Made by a program: the position numbers and the translations under genes. Shown piece after piece: positions 34,909-43,984 of a DNA stretch of 64,000 nucleotides (positions are counted from its first letter, which is position 1; each line of letters begins with the position of its first letter). The stretch is taken from NCBI GenBank assembly GCA_019112635.1, contig DXIX01000015.1, positions 1 to 64,000 of the forward strand, given 5' to 3'. Under the pieces are notes generated by a model that made no database searches, was not told the DNA's origin, and saw only the letters and a list, made by a program, of their open reading frames with translations. The DNA comes from Candidatus Blautia intestinigallinarum (GTDB taxonomy: Bacteria; Bacillota; Clostridia; Lachnospirales; Lachnospiraceae).

Positions 34909-35466
34909 TTAAGCTCTGGACAGATATTCACCTGTTCTGGTATCAATCTTGATCACATCGCCCTGGTTTACGAACAACGGCACGTTGACGGTAGCTCCAG
35001 TCTCCACAGTAGCCGGTTTGGTTGCTCCCTGTGCGGTATCACCCTTGAATCCAGGCTCTGTCTCTGTCACTTCCAGTTCCACGAACAATGGTGCCTCAAT
35101 GGCGAATACATTGCCGTTGTGAGAACATACCTTCACGTTCTCATTCTCTTTTACAAACTTCAGAGCATCGCCCACGGTGTCTGCTGACAGAGCGATCTGC
35201 TCAAAAGTCTCATTATCCATGAAGTTATACATCTCGCCATCGAAATACAGATACTGCATATCCACACGCTCGATTCTTGCCTGCGGGAATTTCTCCGTAG
35301 GACGGAAAGATTTTTCCAAAACCGCGCCGGTGATAATGTTCTTATATTTGGTTCTTACAAACGCTGCGCCTTTTCCCGGTTTAACATGCTGGAATTCTAC
35401 AATCTGACATACATTTCCATCAATTTCCAGTGTAATTCCGTTTTTGAAATCGCCTGCTGAAATCAT
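34909..35466 (-). CDS. efp: Translation elongation factor P
   Basis: EF-P binds ribosomes stalled at polyproline and promotes peptide bond formation. The 185-residue protein has the three-domain layout; the tip loop [12 protein letters not shown] carries Lys (about residue 32), the site of modification. The C-terminal signature [17 protein letters not shown] is intact. It has its own promoter in the aroK end and a terminator, so it is monocistronic or the last gene of the citrate synthase-yqeG-aroK run. Confidence 0.97.
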   Translation of the reverse strand: MISAGDFKNGITLEIDGNVCQIVEFQHVKPGKGAAFVRTKYKNIITGAVLEKSFRPTEKFPQARIERVDMQYLYFDGEMYNFMDNETFEQIALSADTVGDALKFVKENENVKVCSHNGNVFAIEAPLFVELEVTETEPGFKGDTAQGATKPATVETGATVNVPLFVNQGDVIKIDTRTGEYLSRA

Positions 35467-35502
35467 ATATTTTCCTCCTTAATGTACACTTGACTATGTT
35501 TC

Positions 35503-35531
35503 ATTCTATAATATTCACTGGTTTTTTTCAA
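35503..35531 (-). promoter_or_regulatory. efp promoter inside the 3' end of the aroK-like gene
   Basis: TTGAAA, 17 bp, TAGAAT on the minus strand; the -35 is within the last codons of the aroK-like gene. Confidence 0.65.
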
Positions 35532-36048
35532 CTGTTTTTTCACAGTTTTCCAGTTTCTTCTCAATTTCATCGATCAGATCGTCAAAAGGTTTCTCGCCTG
35601 TGACCACCTCAAGGTCCGCCATTTTCTCATAAATCGGCCCGCGGACCGCCAGAAGTTTTTTGATTCTCTCCGGCACATTTTCTCCGCCGTGAAAATTCCC
35701 GCTGTCCTGCAGACGCTTCGCCAGCGTCTCCACAGACGCCTTCAGATAAACCACCGTTCCCAGCTCTTTTAAGCACTTATGGTTCTGCTCCTGCAGCGGC
35801 AGTCCTGCTCCCACAGAGATCACACACTTCAGATCAATCTCCGCAAGCTCCTTGATCTGCGTCGTCTCCAGAGCACGGTAAAACGGCTCTCCGAACCTTG
35901 TATAGATCTCGTTGATACTCATCTTCATCTTTCTGACAATTTCTTTATCCACGTCCACGTATGGAAGACCCAGATCTTTGGCCAGACGTTTTCCCACTCT
36001 CTTTTTGCCAGAGCCGTTGAATCCTATGATTACAATATGATTCTTCAC
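35515..36048 (-). CDS. aroK: Shikimate kinase-like protein with unusual P-loop
   Basis: A 177-residue P-loop kinase of the AroK family, which phosphorylates shikimate in the chorismate pathway. It shows YVDVDKEIVRKM (metal/shikimate Asp), GEPFYRALE (Arg) and the late RGPIYEKMAD motif. The P-loop reads GFNGSGKKRVG: the Ser/Thr after GK, which coordinates Mg, is Lys, and the usual GGG near residue 80 is GAG. Activity may therefore be altered. It overlaps the yqeG stop by 4 bp, indicating translational coupling. Confidence 0.78.
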   Translation of the reverse strand: MKNHIVIIGFNGSGKKRVGKRLAKDLGLPYVDVDKEIVRKMKMSINEIYTRFGEPFYRALETTQIKELAEIDLKCVISVGAGLPLQEQNHKCLKELGTVVYLKASVETLAKRLQDSGNFHGGENVPERIKKLLAVRGPIYEKMADLEVVTGEKPFDDLIDEIEKKLENCEKTVEKNQ

Positions 36049-36548
36049 TCTCGCCCCTCCTCCTTCAGGTAAAAATGTAAAACTATTTTCTCCAGATATC
36101 TCTTGAGGACAATCTGGATTTCTTCTTTGGGATGAAGCGGTTTCACCAGAATATTTCTGATTCCGGCACGCTTCGCGCCCCAGATATCTGTGAAGAGCTG
36201 ATCCCCGATGAAGACAGTGCTTTTTCTGTCTGTCCCCATCAGATTCATCGCTCTCTCATAATTTTTCACAGATGGTTTGTGAGCATTCTCGATAAATTTC
36301 TGTCCCACCGGGCGGTTAAACGATTCCACTCTCTCCCGCTTGTTGTTGGACAGGAAACAGCACTGAAATCCCAGCTTTTTCAGCCTGGAGAACAGGCGCA
36401 GGGAACGCTCGTCCTGAGGCGCCCCATGGGGAACCAGGGTGTTGTCGATATCAAAAATCAATCCCCGGTATCCCTGCTCATACAGCCCCTCGTAATCTAC
36501 CGCATACGCGGAGTCCAGATACTCGTCTGGAAAAAAACACTGAAACAT
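36045..36548 (-). CDS. YqeG family HAD-type phosphatase
   Basis: This 167-residue HAD IIIA phosphatase has motif I DIDNTLVPHG (about residue 32), motif II LSNNKRER, and motif III/IV FIGDQLFTDIWGAKRAG. YqeG proteins are conserved in Firmicutes; their substrate is not established, though related proteins dephosphorylate phosphatidylglycerophosphate. It lies between citrate synthase (15 bp) and the aroK-like gene (4-bp overlap). Confidence 0.9.
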   Translation of the reverse strand: MFQCFFPDEYLDSAYAVDYEGLYEQGYRGLIFDIDNTLVPHGAPQDERSLRLFSRLKKLGFQCCFLSNNKRERVESFNRPVGQKFIENAHKPSVKNYERAMNLMGTDRKSTVFIGDQLFTDIWGAKRAGIRNILVKPLHPKEEIQIVLKRYLEKIVLHFYLKEEGRE

Positions 36549-36563
36549 AGACAGCCTCCCGTA

Positions 36564-37925
36564 TTACCGCTGTTCCAGCGGAACGTAAGCCACTTCTTCC
36601 ATCACGTTTTTGTAGGCAGGACGGATGATCTTATCCATGTTGATCAGCTCTTCCATGCGGTGTGCGCTCCAACCCACAATTCTCGCGATGGCAAACATCG
36701 GTGTGTAAAGCTCCAGCGGAAGATCCAACATACTGTACACAAAACCGCTGTAGAAGTCCACATTGGCGCTGACACCTTTGTAGATTCTGCGCTCATCCGC
36801 AATCACCTTCGGAGCCAGTCTCTCGATCATCGCGTACAGATTATAATCTTTCTGTCTGCCTTTCTCGATGGCCAGCTCTTTTACAAAGCCTTTAAATACC
36901 TCGGCACGGGGATCGGATACGGAATAGATCGCATGTCCCATTCCATAGATCAGGCCTTTCTGGTCAAAGACCTCCTTGTGCAGAAGCTTGCGCAGGTATG
37001 CCTCCACCTCTTCTTCGTCGTTCCAGTCTTTCACATGATGCTTCAGATCGTGAATCATCTTCACAACTTTCAGGTTCGCTCCGCCGTGTTTCGGTCCCTT
37101 CAAAGATCCCAAAGCAGCGGCAATCGCTGAGTATGTGTCTGTTCCGGAAGAAGAAACCACATGGGTGGTGAAAGTCGAGTTATTACCGCCGCCGTGCTCC
37201 ATATGAATCACCAGGGCCAGGTCCAGAATCTTCGCCTCCAGCTCTGTATATTTCTTATCCGGTCTTAACATCATGAGAATATTTTCTGCCGTGGAGAGTG
37301 AGCGGTCCGGGTGATGAATATAGAGACTCTTGCCTCTCTCATAGTGATTGTAGGCATGGTAAGCGTACACAGACAACAGCGGAAAGACACTGATCAGATT
37401 GATGCACTGGCGCAGCACGTTGGGCAGTGACACGTCATCCGGATTGTTGTCGTAGGAATACAGAGTCAGCACACATCTGGACAGCGCATTCATGATATCC
37501 TTGCTGGGTGCTTTCATGATCACATCCCGCACAAAATTTCTCGGCAGAGAACGTTGGCTCGCCAGAACTCTCTGGAAATCATCCAGCTGTTTTTCATCCG
37601 GAAGTTTCCCGAACAGCAGCAGATAAGTCATCTCCTCAAATCCATATCTGTGTTCTTTCAGAAATCCCTGGGTCAGCTCCTTGATGTTGATTCCACGGTA
37701 GAATAAGTTGCCCTCGCAGGGCACCTCCTTGCCATCCACTACTTTCACTGCCTGGACATTGGAGATTCTGGTAAGACCGGCCAGAACACCTTTTCCGTTG
37801 ACATCACGAAGCCCTCTCTTCACATCATATTTTCCATACAGATCCACATCAATCTTACTGTTCGCCTTGCAGATTTCTGTAAGCTGCTCAATCTCTGGTG
37901 TTACTCTCATATTAAATCCTGACAT
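36564..37925 (-). CDS. gltA: Citrate synthase
   Basis: It condenses oxaloacetate with acetyl-CoA. The 453-residue protein carries the catalytic residues His in GPKHGGAN, His in YGMGHAIYS and Asp in GVSANVDFYSG. It is longer than most bacterial forms because of an N-terminal extension of about 60 residues, typical of Lachnospiraceae homologues. In this organism it probably feeds glutamate synthesis through 2-oxoglutarate rather than a full cycle. The ribosome site AAAGGGGA precedes the ATG. Confidence 0.95.
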   Translation of the reverse strand: MSGFNMRVTPEIEQLTEICKANSKIDVDLYGKYDVKRGLRDVNGKGVLAGLTRISNVQAVKVVDGKEVPCEGNLFYRGINIKELTQGFLKEHRYGFEEMTYLLLFGKLPDEKQLDDFQRVLASQRSLPRNFVRDVIMKAPSKDIMNALSRCVLTLYSYDNNPDDVSLPNVLRQCINLISVFPLLSVYAYHAYNHYERGKSLYIHHPDRSLSTAENILMMLRPDKKYTELEAKILDLALVIHMEHGGGNNSTFTTHVVSSSGTDTYSAIAAALGSLKGPKHGGANLKVVKMIHDLKHHVKDWNDEEEVEAYLRKLLHKEVFDQKGLIYGMGHAIYSVSDPRAEVFKGFVKELAIEKGRQKDYNLYAMIERLAPKVIADERRIYKGVSANVDFYSGFVYSMLDLPLELYTPMFAIARIVGWSAHRMEELINMDKIIRPAYKNVMEEVAYVPLEQR

Positions 37926-38039
37926 TACTACGTCCCCTTTCTGTCTTTTAAATTTTCTTTTTTCTGTCTCCCTCCCAAAAAAAACGACCTCTATCTCGAT
38001 TGATCAGGCGCCGCGTCAAGGCGGCAACCACCTTTTTCT

Positions 38040-38048
38040 ATTATACCA
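38040..38048 (-). promoter_or_regulatory. Extended -10 promoter of citrate synthase
   Basis: TGGTATAAT on the minus strand, without a good -35. The leader of about 105 bases contains a GCCGC/GCGGC hairpin and a T8 run, but no clear terminator stem. Confidence 0.55.
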
Positions 38049-38120
38049 TATAATTGCCATCCCGGTCTAGTCTAACTGTTCCGTAAATGCCCCTGCAGAC
38101 AGCTTTGCATCCTCTTCTCT

Positions 38121-38576
38121 TCAACCGGCAAAGGAAATCCCAAGCCTCTCCCACACGCCCAGAATTCCAAACACCGACCGTGCCGTGTAAGTCATCGGCT
38201 CCGTCTCCGGGAAGAAGAGTGACATCCGGTAAAAATAAAAGAGGAACAATCCGATTCCAAGAAGAATCAGCGGCCATTGCATCCAAAGGGTGCTTCTGCC
38301 CAGCAGATAACGGAATAAGACAAAGATCACTGCCATCAAAAAGGCAGGATAGATGAACGGATGAATGAGAAATGCTTCCCGAAATCTTCCCTCAAGAAAA
38401 AGGAATCCTGCCCGTGTCATCCCACAGGCAGGACAAGGAAGACCCGTGATTCCCCGGAACGGACAGACACTGATCCGCAGCAGGCCATTCATGAAAAGAA
38501 TGTAGCCGCCAATGATCAGCGCAGGCTGCCATCCCGTCTTGATATCCCGGTTGATACGCGTCCAGATCTTTTTCAT
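38121..38576 (-). CDS. DUF2752 family membrane protein
   Basis: A 151-residue protein with three to four hydrophobic segments and the DUF2752 signature CPFRGITGLPCPACGMTRA. Function is unknown. It overlaps the stop of the aminotransferase gene by 4 bp and ends the nrdR-nhaC-aminotransferase run. No terminator follows directly. Confidence 0.88.
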   Translation of the reverse strand: MKKIWTRINRDIKTGWQPALIIGGYILFMNGLLRISVCPFRGITGLPCPACGMTRAGFLFLEGRFREAFLIHPFIYPAFLMAVIFVLFRYLLGRSTLWMQWPLILLGIGLFLFYFYRMSLFFPETEPMTYTARSVFGILGVWERLGISFAG

Positions 38577-39790
38577 TTCTGACGGTAAGTGCTCAGAAAA
38601 TCCGCAAGTCTGTCTGTCGCTGTCTTTAAAAGCTCCACATCCGGCAGATATACAATCCGGAAATGATCCGGATTCGGCCAGTTGAATCCGCTTCCATTGA
38701 CGATAAGAACCTTCTTCTCCCTCAGAAGATCCAGAGCGAACTGCTCATCGTCAGTGATATGAAAACGCTCTGTGTCAAGCTTCGGGAAGATATAAAAGGC
38801 TGCCTTCGGTTTTACCACAGAGATTCCCGGAATCGCTTTCAGGGCATTGTAGATGCACTCTCTCTGCTCATAAATTCTTCCGCCCGGGCACAGATATTCC
38901 TTGGTGCTGTCAATGCAGTCCAAAGCCATTTTCACCACGCTCTGGGCCGGAACATTGGAGCAAAGTCTCATGGATGACAGAAGGACAAGCCCGTCAATAT
39001 AATCTTTTGCAATTTCTTTGTTTCCGCTTAAGACCATCCAGCCCAGACGGAATCCGGCCACCATGTGGGATTTGGACAGTCCGTTAAAGGTGACACAAAA
39101 CAGATCCGGCGCAAGGGAGGCGATGGAGACATGCTCCAGGCCATCCATCACCAGACGGTCATAAATCTCATCACAGAAGATGATCAGCTCATGCTCTCTG
39201 GCCACCTGGACAATCTGTTCCAGCACTTCCCTGGGATAGAGTGCCCCGGTCGGATTGTTCGGGTTGATCACAACAATCGCCTTGGTCTTATCCGTAATTT
39301 TTCTGCGGATATCATCCAGATCTGGATACCAGTCGGACTTCTCGTCACAGATATAATGAACCACATTTCCGCCGGACAGTGTGGCACTTGCAGTCCACAG
39401 AGAATAGTCCGGTGCCGGAATCAGGATCTCATCCCCGTCGTTCAACAGCGCCTGCATGGCAATGCTGATCAGTTCACTGACTCCGTTGCCGGTGTAGATA
39501 TCCTCACATCCCACGTTGGGCAGATTCTTCTTTTTGCAGTAGGACAGAATCGCCTCTCTCGCCTCAGACAATCCCTTTGAATCCGAATATCCCTGAGAGG
39601 ATTGAATTCTGTCCACCATCTCATCCAGAACCGCTTTGGGCGCTGAAAATCCAAAAGGATAGGGATTTCCGATATTCAGCTTCAAAACCTTTTCTCCCTG
39701 TGCCTCCATGGCGGCCGCCTGCGCCACCACCGGCCCCCGGATGTCATATGATACGTGATCCAATTTTGAAGATTTCTCAAAGGTTCTCAT
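38573..39790 (-). CDS. PLP-dependent aminotransferase, alanine-transaminase (AlaA) type
   Basis: A class I aminotransferase of 405 residues that probably interconverts alanine and pyruvate with glutamate. Landmarks: LNIGNPYPFGFSAPK, the substrate motif VINPNNPTGALY, the PLP Lys in FNGLSKSHMVAGFRLGWM, and the C-terminal FRIVYLP Arg. The AlaA assignment is by overall resemblance. It follows nhaC by 14 bp. Confidence 0.9.
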   Translation of the reverse strand: MRTFEKSSKLDHVSYDIRGPVVAQAAAMEAQGEKVLKLNIGNPYPFGFSAPKAVLDEMVDRIQSSQGYSDSKGLSEAREAILSYCKKKNLPNVGCEDIYTGNGVSELISIAMQALLNDGDEILIPAPDYSLWTASATLSGGNVVHYICDEKSDWYPDLDDIRRKITDKTKAIVVINPNNPTGALYPREVLEQIVQVAREHELIIFCDEIYDRLVMDGLEHVSIASLAPDLFCVTFNGLSKSHMVAGFRLGWMVLSGNKEIAKDYIDGLVLLSSMRLCSNVPAQSVVKMALDCIDSTKEYLCPGGRIYEQRECIYNALKAIPGISVVKPKAAFYIFPKLDTERFHITDDEQFALDLLREKKVLIVNGSGFNWPNPDHFRIVYLPDVELLKTATDRLADFLSTYRQK

Positions 39791-39804
39791 CTAATTCGCT
39801 CCTC

Positions 39805-41115
39805 TCATTCGTTTGTCTTTCTATTCTTGATAAATAATATAAATATCAGACCGCTGACTGCCATCAGTACCGGATAAAAGCAGTACGGAATGATGGCGTA
39901 AGGAGTCAGCTGCGTCAGACTTGCCGCTGATAATAACTGAGCGCCGTACGGAATCAGGCCCTGACCCACCGAAGTAAACATATCCAGCAGGGAGGCTGAC
40001 CGCTTGGGGCTGATCTCAAACTCGTCACTGATTTCCTTGGCGATCGGACCCGCCATGACAATGGCCACCGTGTTGTTGGCCGTACACATATCCACCAGAA
40101 GGGCCAGGATGGCGATTCCCAGCTCTCCGCCCTTCTTTCCCTTGATCCGGCTGCGGATCACATTCAGAATGAACTGAATGCCGCCCATCTCCTTGACCAG
40201 AGACACAATACAGGCAACCACCATGGAAATCACCGTGATATCATACATTCCCATGATTCCTCCGGTTCCATCCGCTCCCTGAGCGACAACCACGAAGATG
40301 TCTCCCGGCGCGATACTGCCCGTGGCGACTCCCACCGCCAGGGAGAGAATAATTCCCGCAAGCAGCACCAGAAAAACATTAAAGCCGATCAGGGCGCCGA
40401 TCAGGACCACCAGGTAAGGCAGAACTCTCCAGAGGTTGTAGTGCAGATCCTCCCCCAGATCAAAACTTCCATGTCTGGTCAGTACCAGGAAAAGAATGAT
40501 GGTGATGATCGCTGCCGGGAGAACAATGATAAAATTCTCCTTAAACTTATCCTTCATCTCACAGCCCTGGGTCTTCACCGCGGCGATCGTGGTATCCGAG
40601 ATCATGGAGAGATTGTCTCCGAACATGGCTCCGCACACCACCGCGCCGATACAGATAGGCATTCCAAATCCCGTCTTCTCGCTGATTCCCACGGCGATGG
40701 GCGCCAGGGCCGCAATGGTTCCCATAGAGGTACCCATGGACACGGAGATGAAACACCCGATCACAAACAGGCCGGCCACTGCCACCGAGGAAGGCAGAAC
40801 AGAAAGCCCCAGGTTCACGGTGCTCTCCACGCCTCCTGCTGCGGTAACCGCCCCGGAAAACCCTCCTGCCGCCAGGAAGATCAGACACATGGTGATGATG
40901 TTGTCATCTCCCACTCCCTGTGCCACAATGTGAATCTTCTCATTGAAGTCGTGCTCCTTGTCCTGAATAAACGCCACAAACAATGCAATCAAAAAGCCGA
41001 CGATCGCCGGCATGCTGTAAAAGTCTCCGCTGACAAAACCTGCTCCAAGAAAAATCACCAGAAATACCACAATGGGTAAAAGGGCAATTCCCCTTGCCTT
41101 TGTTTTCTTTTCCAT
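39805..41115 (-). CDS. nhaC: NhaC-family Na+/H+ antiporter
   Basis: A 436-residue polytopic protein with about 12 hydrophobic segments. It has NhaC-type motifs: GCFISVSMGTSMGTIAALAPIAVGI, GAMFGDNLSMISDTTIAA and VDMCTANNTVAIVMAGPIAKEI. Members exchange Na+ for H+ or carry amino acids. The gene begins 19 bp after nrdR. The weaker point is the exact substrate, since NhaC relatives include lactate/malate and tyrosine carriers. Confidence 0.88.
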   Translation of the reverse strand: MEKKTKARGIALLPIVVFLVIFLGAGFVSGDFYSMPAIVGFLIALFVAFIQDKEHDFNEKIHIVAQGVGDDNIITMCLIFLAAGGFSGAVTAAGGVESTVNLGLSVLPSSVAVAGLFVIGCFISVSMGTSMGTIAALAPIAVGISEKTGFGMPICIGAVVCGAMFGDNLSMISDTTIAAVKTQGCEMKDKFKENFIIVLPAAIITIILFLVLTRHGSFDLGEDLHYNLWRVLPYLVVLIGALIGFNVFLVLLAGIILSLAVGVATGSIAPGDIFVVVAQGADGTGGIMGMYDITVISMVVACIVSLVKEMGGIQFILNVIRSRIKGKKGGELGIAILALLVDMCTANNTVAIVMAGPIAKEISDEFEISPKRSASLLDMFTSVGQGLIPYGAQLLSAASLTQLTPYAIIPYCFYPVLMAVSGLIFILFIKNRKTNE

Positions 41116-41134
41116 ATTTTCTTCTTTCCCCTCT

Positions 41135-41596
41135 CTACTCCTGTTTTCCCTCCAGAAGTTTGCTCAATTCCTTCATGAATGTATTGACATCCTTGAATTC
41201 ACGGTAGACAGACGCAAAACGCACATAGGCCACCTCGTCCAGATTTTTCAATTCTTCCATGACAATCTCACCGATCTTGCTGCTGGAAATCTCTCTGTCC
41301 TCCGTATTGAAAATCTTCGCCTCAATGGCATCGATGGTGGAATTGATTCTCTCCACCGGAACCGGGCGCTTGTAACAGGCTCTCAGAATCCCTGCCTCAA
41401 TCTTTCCCCGGTCATACTGCTCCCGATTCTGATCCTTCTTGATCACAATCAGGGGAATGGTCTCCACCTTCTCGTAAGTGGTAAACCGCCTTCCGCAGGC
41501 ATCGCACATTCTTCTTCTGCGGATGGAATTGTTCTCCTCCACCGGCCGGGAGTCCACCACCCGCGTATTATCCTGATTACAATATGGACATCTCAT
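41135..41596 (-). CDS. nrdR: Transcriptional repressor NrdR
   Basis: NrdR is a zinc-ribbon plus ATP-cone repressor of ribonucleotide reductase genes. The 153-residue protein has the N-terminal ribbon MRCPYCNQDNTRVVDSR ... RRRRMCDACGRRFTTYE and the ATP-cone from about residue 49 (VIKKDQNREQYDRGKIEAGI). It is the first gene of a run with nhaC, the aminotransferase and DUF2752, and is divergent from the YlmC gene. Confidence 0.97.
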   Translation of the reverse strand: MRCPYCNQDNTRVVDSRPVEENNSIRRRRMCDACGRRFTTYEKVETIPLIVIKKDQNREQYDRGKIEAGILRACYKRPVPVERINSTIDAIEAKIFNTEDREISSSKIGEIVMEELKNLDEVAYVRFASVYREFKDVNTFMKELSKLLEGKQE

Positions 41597-41723
41597 GTCG
41601 TTCTCTCCCCATCAGAATCATTTTCTGCTTCCTGTAAGTATACTGAAAATTCCACAGCACGTCAAGAAAAAACGCATAAACACGAACTTCCTTCCATATC
41701 CTGATAAAAAAGGAGTTCTGTCT

Positions 41724-41981
41724 ATGCGTCTGTTTGAACTTCGTCAAAAAGAGATCATCAATATCTGCACCTGCAAAAGCCTGGGCTGCCCGGTGGATCT
41801 GGATTTCGACCCCAGGGGCGGCCGGATTCTGGCTATGATCGTCCCCGGACCGGCCAGACTCTGCGGCCTCTTCGGCAGAGACAGTGAGTATATCATTCCC
41901 TGGGACTGCATCCGGCAGATTGGGGAGGATATCATTCTGGTGGAAATCAACGAAGACCGCTGCATCTGCAAAGATCTCTGA
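41724..41981 (+). CDS. YlmC/YmxH family sporulation protein (PRC-barrel)
   Basis: An 85-residue PRC-barrel-like protein starting MRLFELRQKEIINICTCKSLG, the pattern of YlmC/YmxH proteins linked to sporulation in Bacilli and Clostridia. ATG 41724 with AAGGAG 8 bases upstream replaces the much longer track ORF. It supports a spore-forming host. It runs convergent with fbp, with only 27 bp and no hairpin between them. Confidence 0.88.
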   Translation: MRLFELRQKEIINICTCKSLGCPVDLDFDPRGGRILAMIVPGPARLCGLFGRDSEYIIPWDCIRQIGEDIILVEINEDRCICKDL

Positions 41982-42008
41982 CCGGAAATCTCCTCCCCTG
42001 CCTGCTTC

Positions 42009-43961
42009 TTATTTTTTCTCAATAATCAGGCCATCCCGGTATGCTTTCAAAAGCTGCTTTAACTCCTGAATTCTCTCCTTGAGTGCTTCCCCATTGTCCG
42101 TGTCCCCCACAAGCTGTCTGCGCTGTGTTCTGCGCACCGCCACCTGGCGGGAGACAATGTCATTCTCATCCCGCACAGCAGCCTCGGCGGACTGGAAAGG
42201 CTCATGAGCCGACAGCAGCAGTCCGTAAGAATTGTAAATCAGCGTATAACCGGCAATTCCTGTCACTTTCTGGTAAGCTCTTGAGAATCCGCCGTCAATC
42301 AAAAGCACCTTGCCGCCGCATTTTACCGGACTCTCCCCATCCTGCTGATGAACCGGGACATGTCCGTTGACAATGTGGGATCTCTCCCCGTTCAGCCCGA
42401 ATTCTGCCAGAATCTGGTTCACAACCTTCTCATCCTCCAGATAACGGTAATAAGGATTTTTCTTCTCCACATGAGTCTGCTTGTCTTCAATAAAATACCG
42501 CTCAAAGGTCGTCATCCGGTCTTTGCCAAACAACGGGGAATTGGGGCCGGTCCAGATAAACCAGCAGATATCCTTGCCGTGTTCTCTCTCCACCGGATCG
42601 ATGGCGAAGAACGCCTTTCTCACATACATTTCCAGAGCCTCATACAAGGCCTTACCTTTATAAAGCCTGCCGAAGACATTCACTTCCCGGAAGCTTCCGT
42701 CCTCATTGAGGGGGATACATCCGTGGTACAGCAGATTTCCATTGTAAACCTTGTACAGATTTCCCTTGCTCAGGAGAAGTTTCATATGTCTTTGAAGCTT
42801 TTCACAGTTCAGAAAAGCAGACTGAAGGCGGTCCATCACATCCGCCTCCTCCGCAGTGAGCTTGTAAGGATCTTTGGGATCAATCGTCGGGAAATAAGTG
42901 TCTTTCAGCGGATACTCTTTTCCATAGATTGTGATTGTCCCCTTCTCATAGTCAATCCGGTGAAGCAGTCTGCGGTCATCCATGCGAAAATCCGGATATT
43001 TCTCAATCAGCTGCCCCTCCAGCTTGAACTGAATCACCGAGATGGCCTTGTGCATCTTCATATCCAAGGCCGCATCCAGCTCCTGGGTGGTCTTGTCTCC
43101 CTTCAGCTTGAAGCACTCGCAGGGATCATCCCGATACGCGCTCATGGCAAAACGTCCCAGAGGGAACATATTGATTCCGTAACCATCCTCCAGAATATCC
43201 AAATTACCATAACGCACACTGATCCGGACAATGGTGGCGATGCAGGCCTTCTGTCCCGCAGCCGCTCCCATCCATACCATATCGTGGTTTCCCCACTGGA
43301 TATCCAAAGAGTGGTACTCACACAGACGGTCCATGATAAAATGGGGTCCCGGCCCTCTGTCATAAATGTCCCCCAGAATGTGCAGATGATCCACCACCAG
43401 ACGCTGAATCAGTTCTGCCAGAGCAATGATGAAGTTCTCTGCTCTCCCGATGTCGATGATCGTGTCCACGATGGCGTTGTAGTAGGCTTCCTTGTCCAGC
43501 ACCTCTGATTTCTCCGTGATCAGTTCCTCAATCACATAGGCGTAATCCTTGGGCAGTGCCTTTCGCACCTTGGAGCGGGTGTATTTGGAGCCTGTGATCT
43601 TACATACCTCAATCAGACGGTAGAGGGTGATTTTATACCAGTTCTCCATATCCTCCTCCGTCTTTTTGACCAGCTCCATCTTCTCCCTCGGATAGTAAAT
43701 CAGCGTGGCCAAAGAGCGCTTGTCCGCTGTGCTCAGCGTATGTCCGAAGACGTCATCAATCTTCTTTCGCACCGCACCGGAGCCATTGCGCAGCACATGG
43801 GAGAACGCCTCATATTCCCCGTGGATATCCGTCAGGAAATGTTCCGTTCCCTTGGGAAGATTCACGATGGACTGTAGGTTGATAATCTCCGTGGCCGCCG
43901 CACCGATGGTGGGATACAGCTCCGCCAGACACTTCAGGTAGCGCAGTTCTTCTTTTCTCAT
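42009..43961 (-). CDS. fbp: Fructose-1,6-bisphosphatase, class III
   Basis: The Firmicute-type gluconeogenic phosphatase. The 650-residue protein has a calcineurin-like metallophosphatase core: TDIHGEYEAF, GDIYDRGPGPHF and WGNHDMVWMG early on, and NGHVPVHQQDGESP in the second half. It starts 23 bp after polC on the same strand and is the last gene of that run. Confidence 0.96.
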   Translation of the reverse strand: MRKEELRYLKCLAELYPTIGAAATEIINLQSIVNLPKGTEHFLTDIHGEYEAFSHVLRNGSGAVRKKIDDVFGHTLSTADKRSLATLIYYPREKMELVKKTEEDMENWYKITLYRLIEVCKITGSKYTRSKVRKALPKDYAYVIEELITEKSEVLDKEAYYNAIVDTIIDIGRAENFIIALAELIQRLVVDHLHILGDIYDRGPGPHFIMDRLCEYHSLDIQWGNHDMVWMGAAAGQKACIATIVRISVRYGNLDILEDGYGINMFPLGRFAMSAYRDDPCECFKLKGDKTTQELDAALDMKMHKAISVIQFKLEGQLIEKYPDFRMDDRRLLHRIDYEKGTITIYGKEYPLKDTYFPTIDPKDPYKLTAEEADVMDRLQSAFLNCEKLQRHMKLLLSKGNLYKVYNGNLLYHGCIPLNEDGSFREVNVFGRLYKGKALYEALEMYVRKAFFAIDPVEREHGKDICWFIWTGPNSPLFGKDRMTTFERYFIEDKQTHVEKKNPYYRYLEDEKVVNQILAEFGLNGERSHIVNGHVPVHQQDGESPVKCGGKVLLIDGGFSRAYQKVTGIAGYTLIYNSYGLLLSAHEPFQSAEAAVRDENDIVSRQVAVRRTQRRQLVGDTDNGEALKERIQELKQLLKAYRDGLIIEKK

Positions 43962-43984
43962 ACCTTCTCCTCCTAATGATACAT

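Noticed and set aside
38041-38286. 81-residue minus-strand ORF downstream of DUF2752
   Set aside because: Mostly out-of-frame overlap with the DUF2752 gene, with no start signal; the real product is in the other frame.
42348-43508. Plus-strand 386-residue ORF opposite fbp
   Set aside because: Antisense shadow of fbp, with no ribosome site and no recognisable domain.
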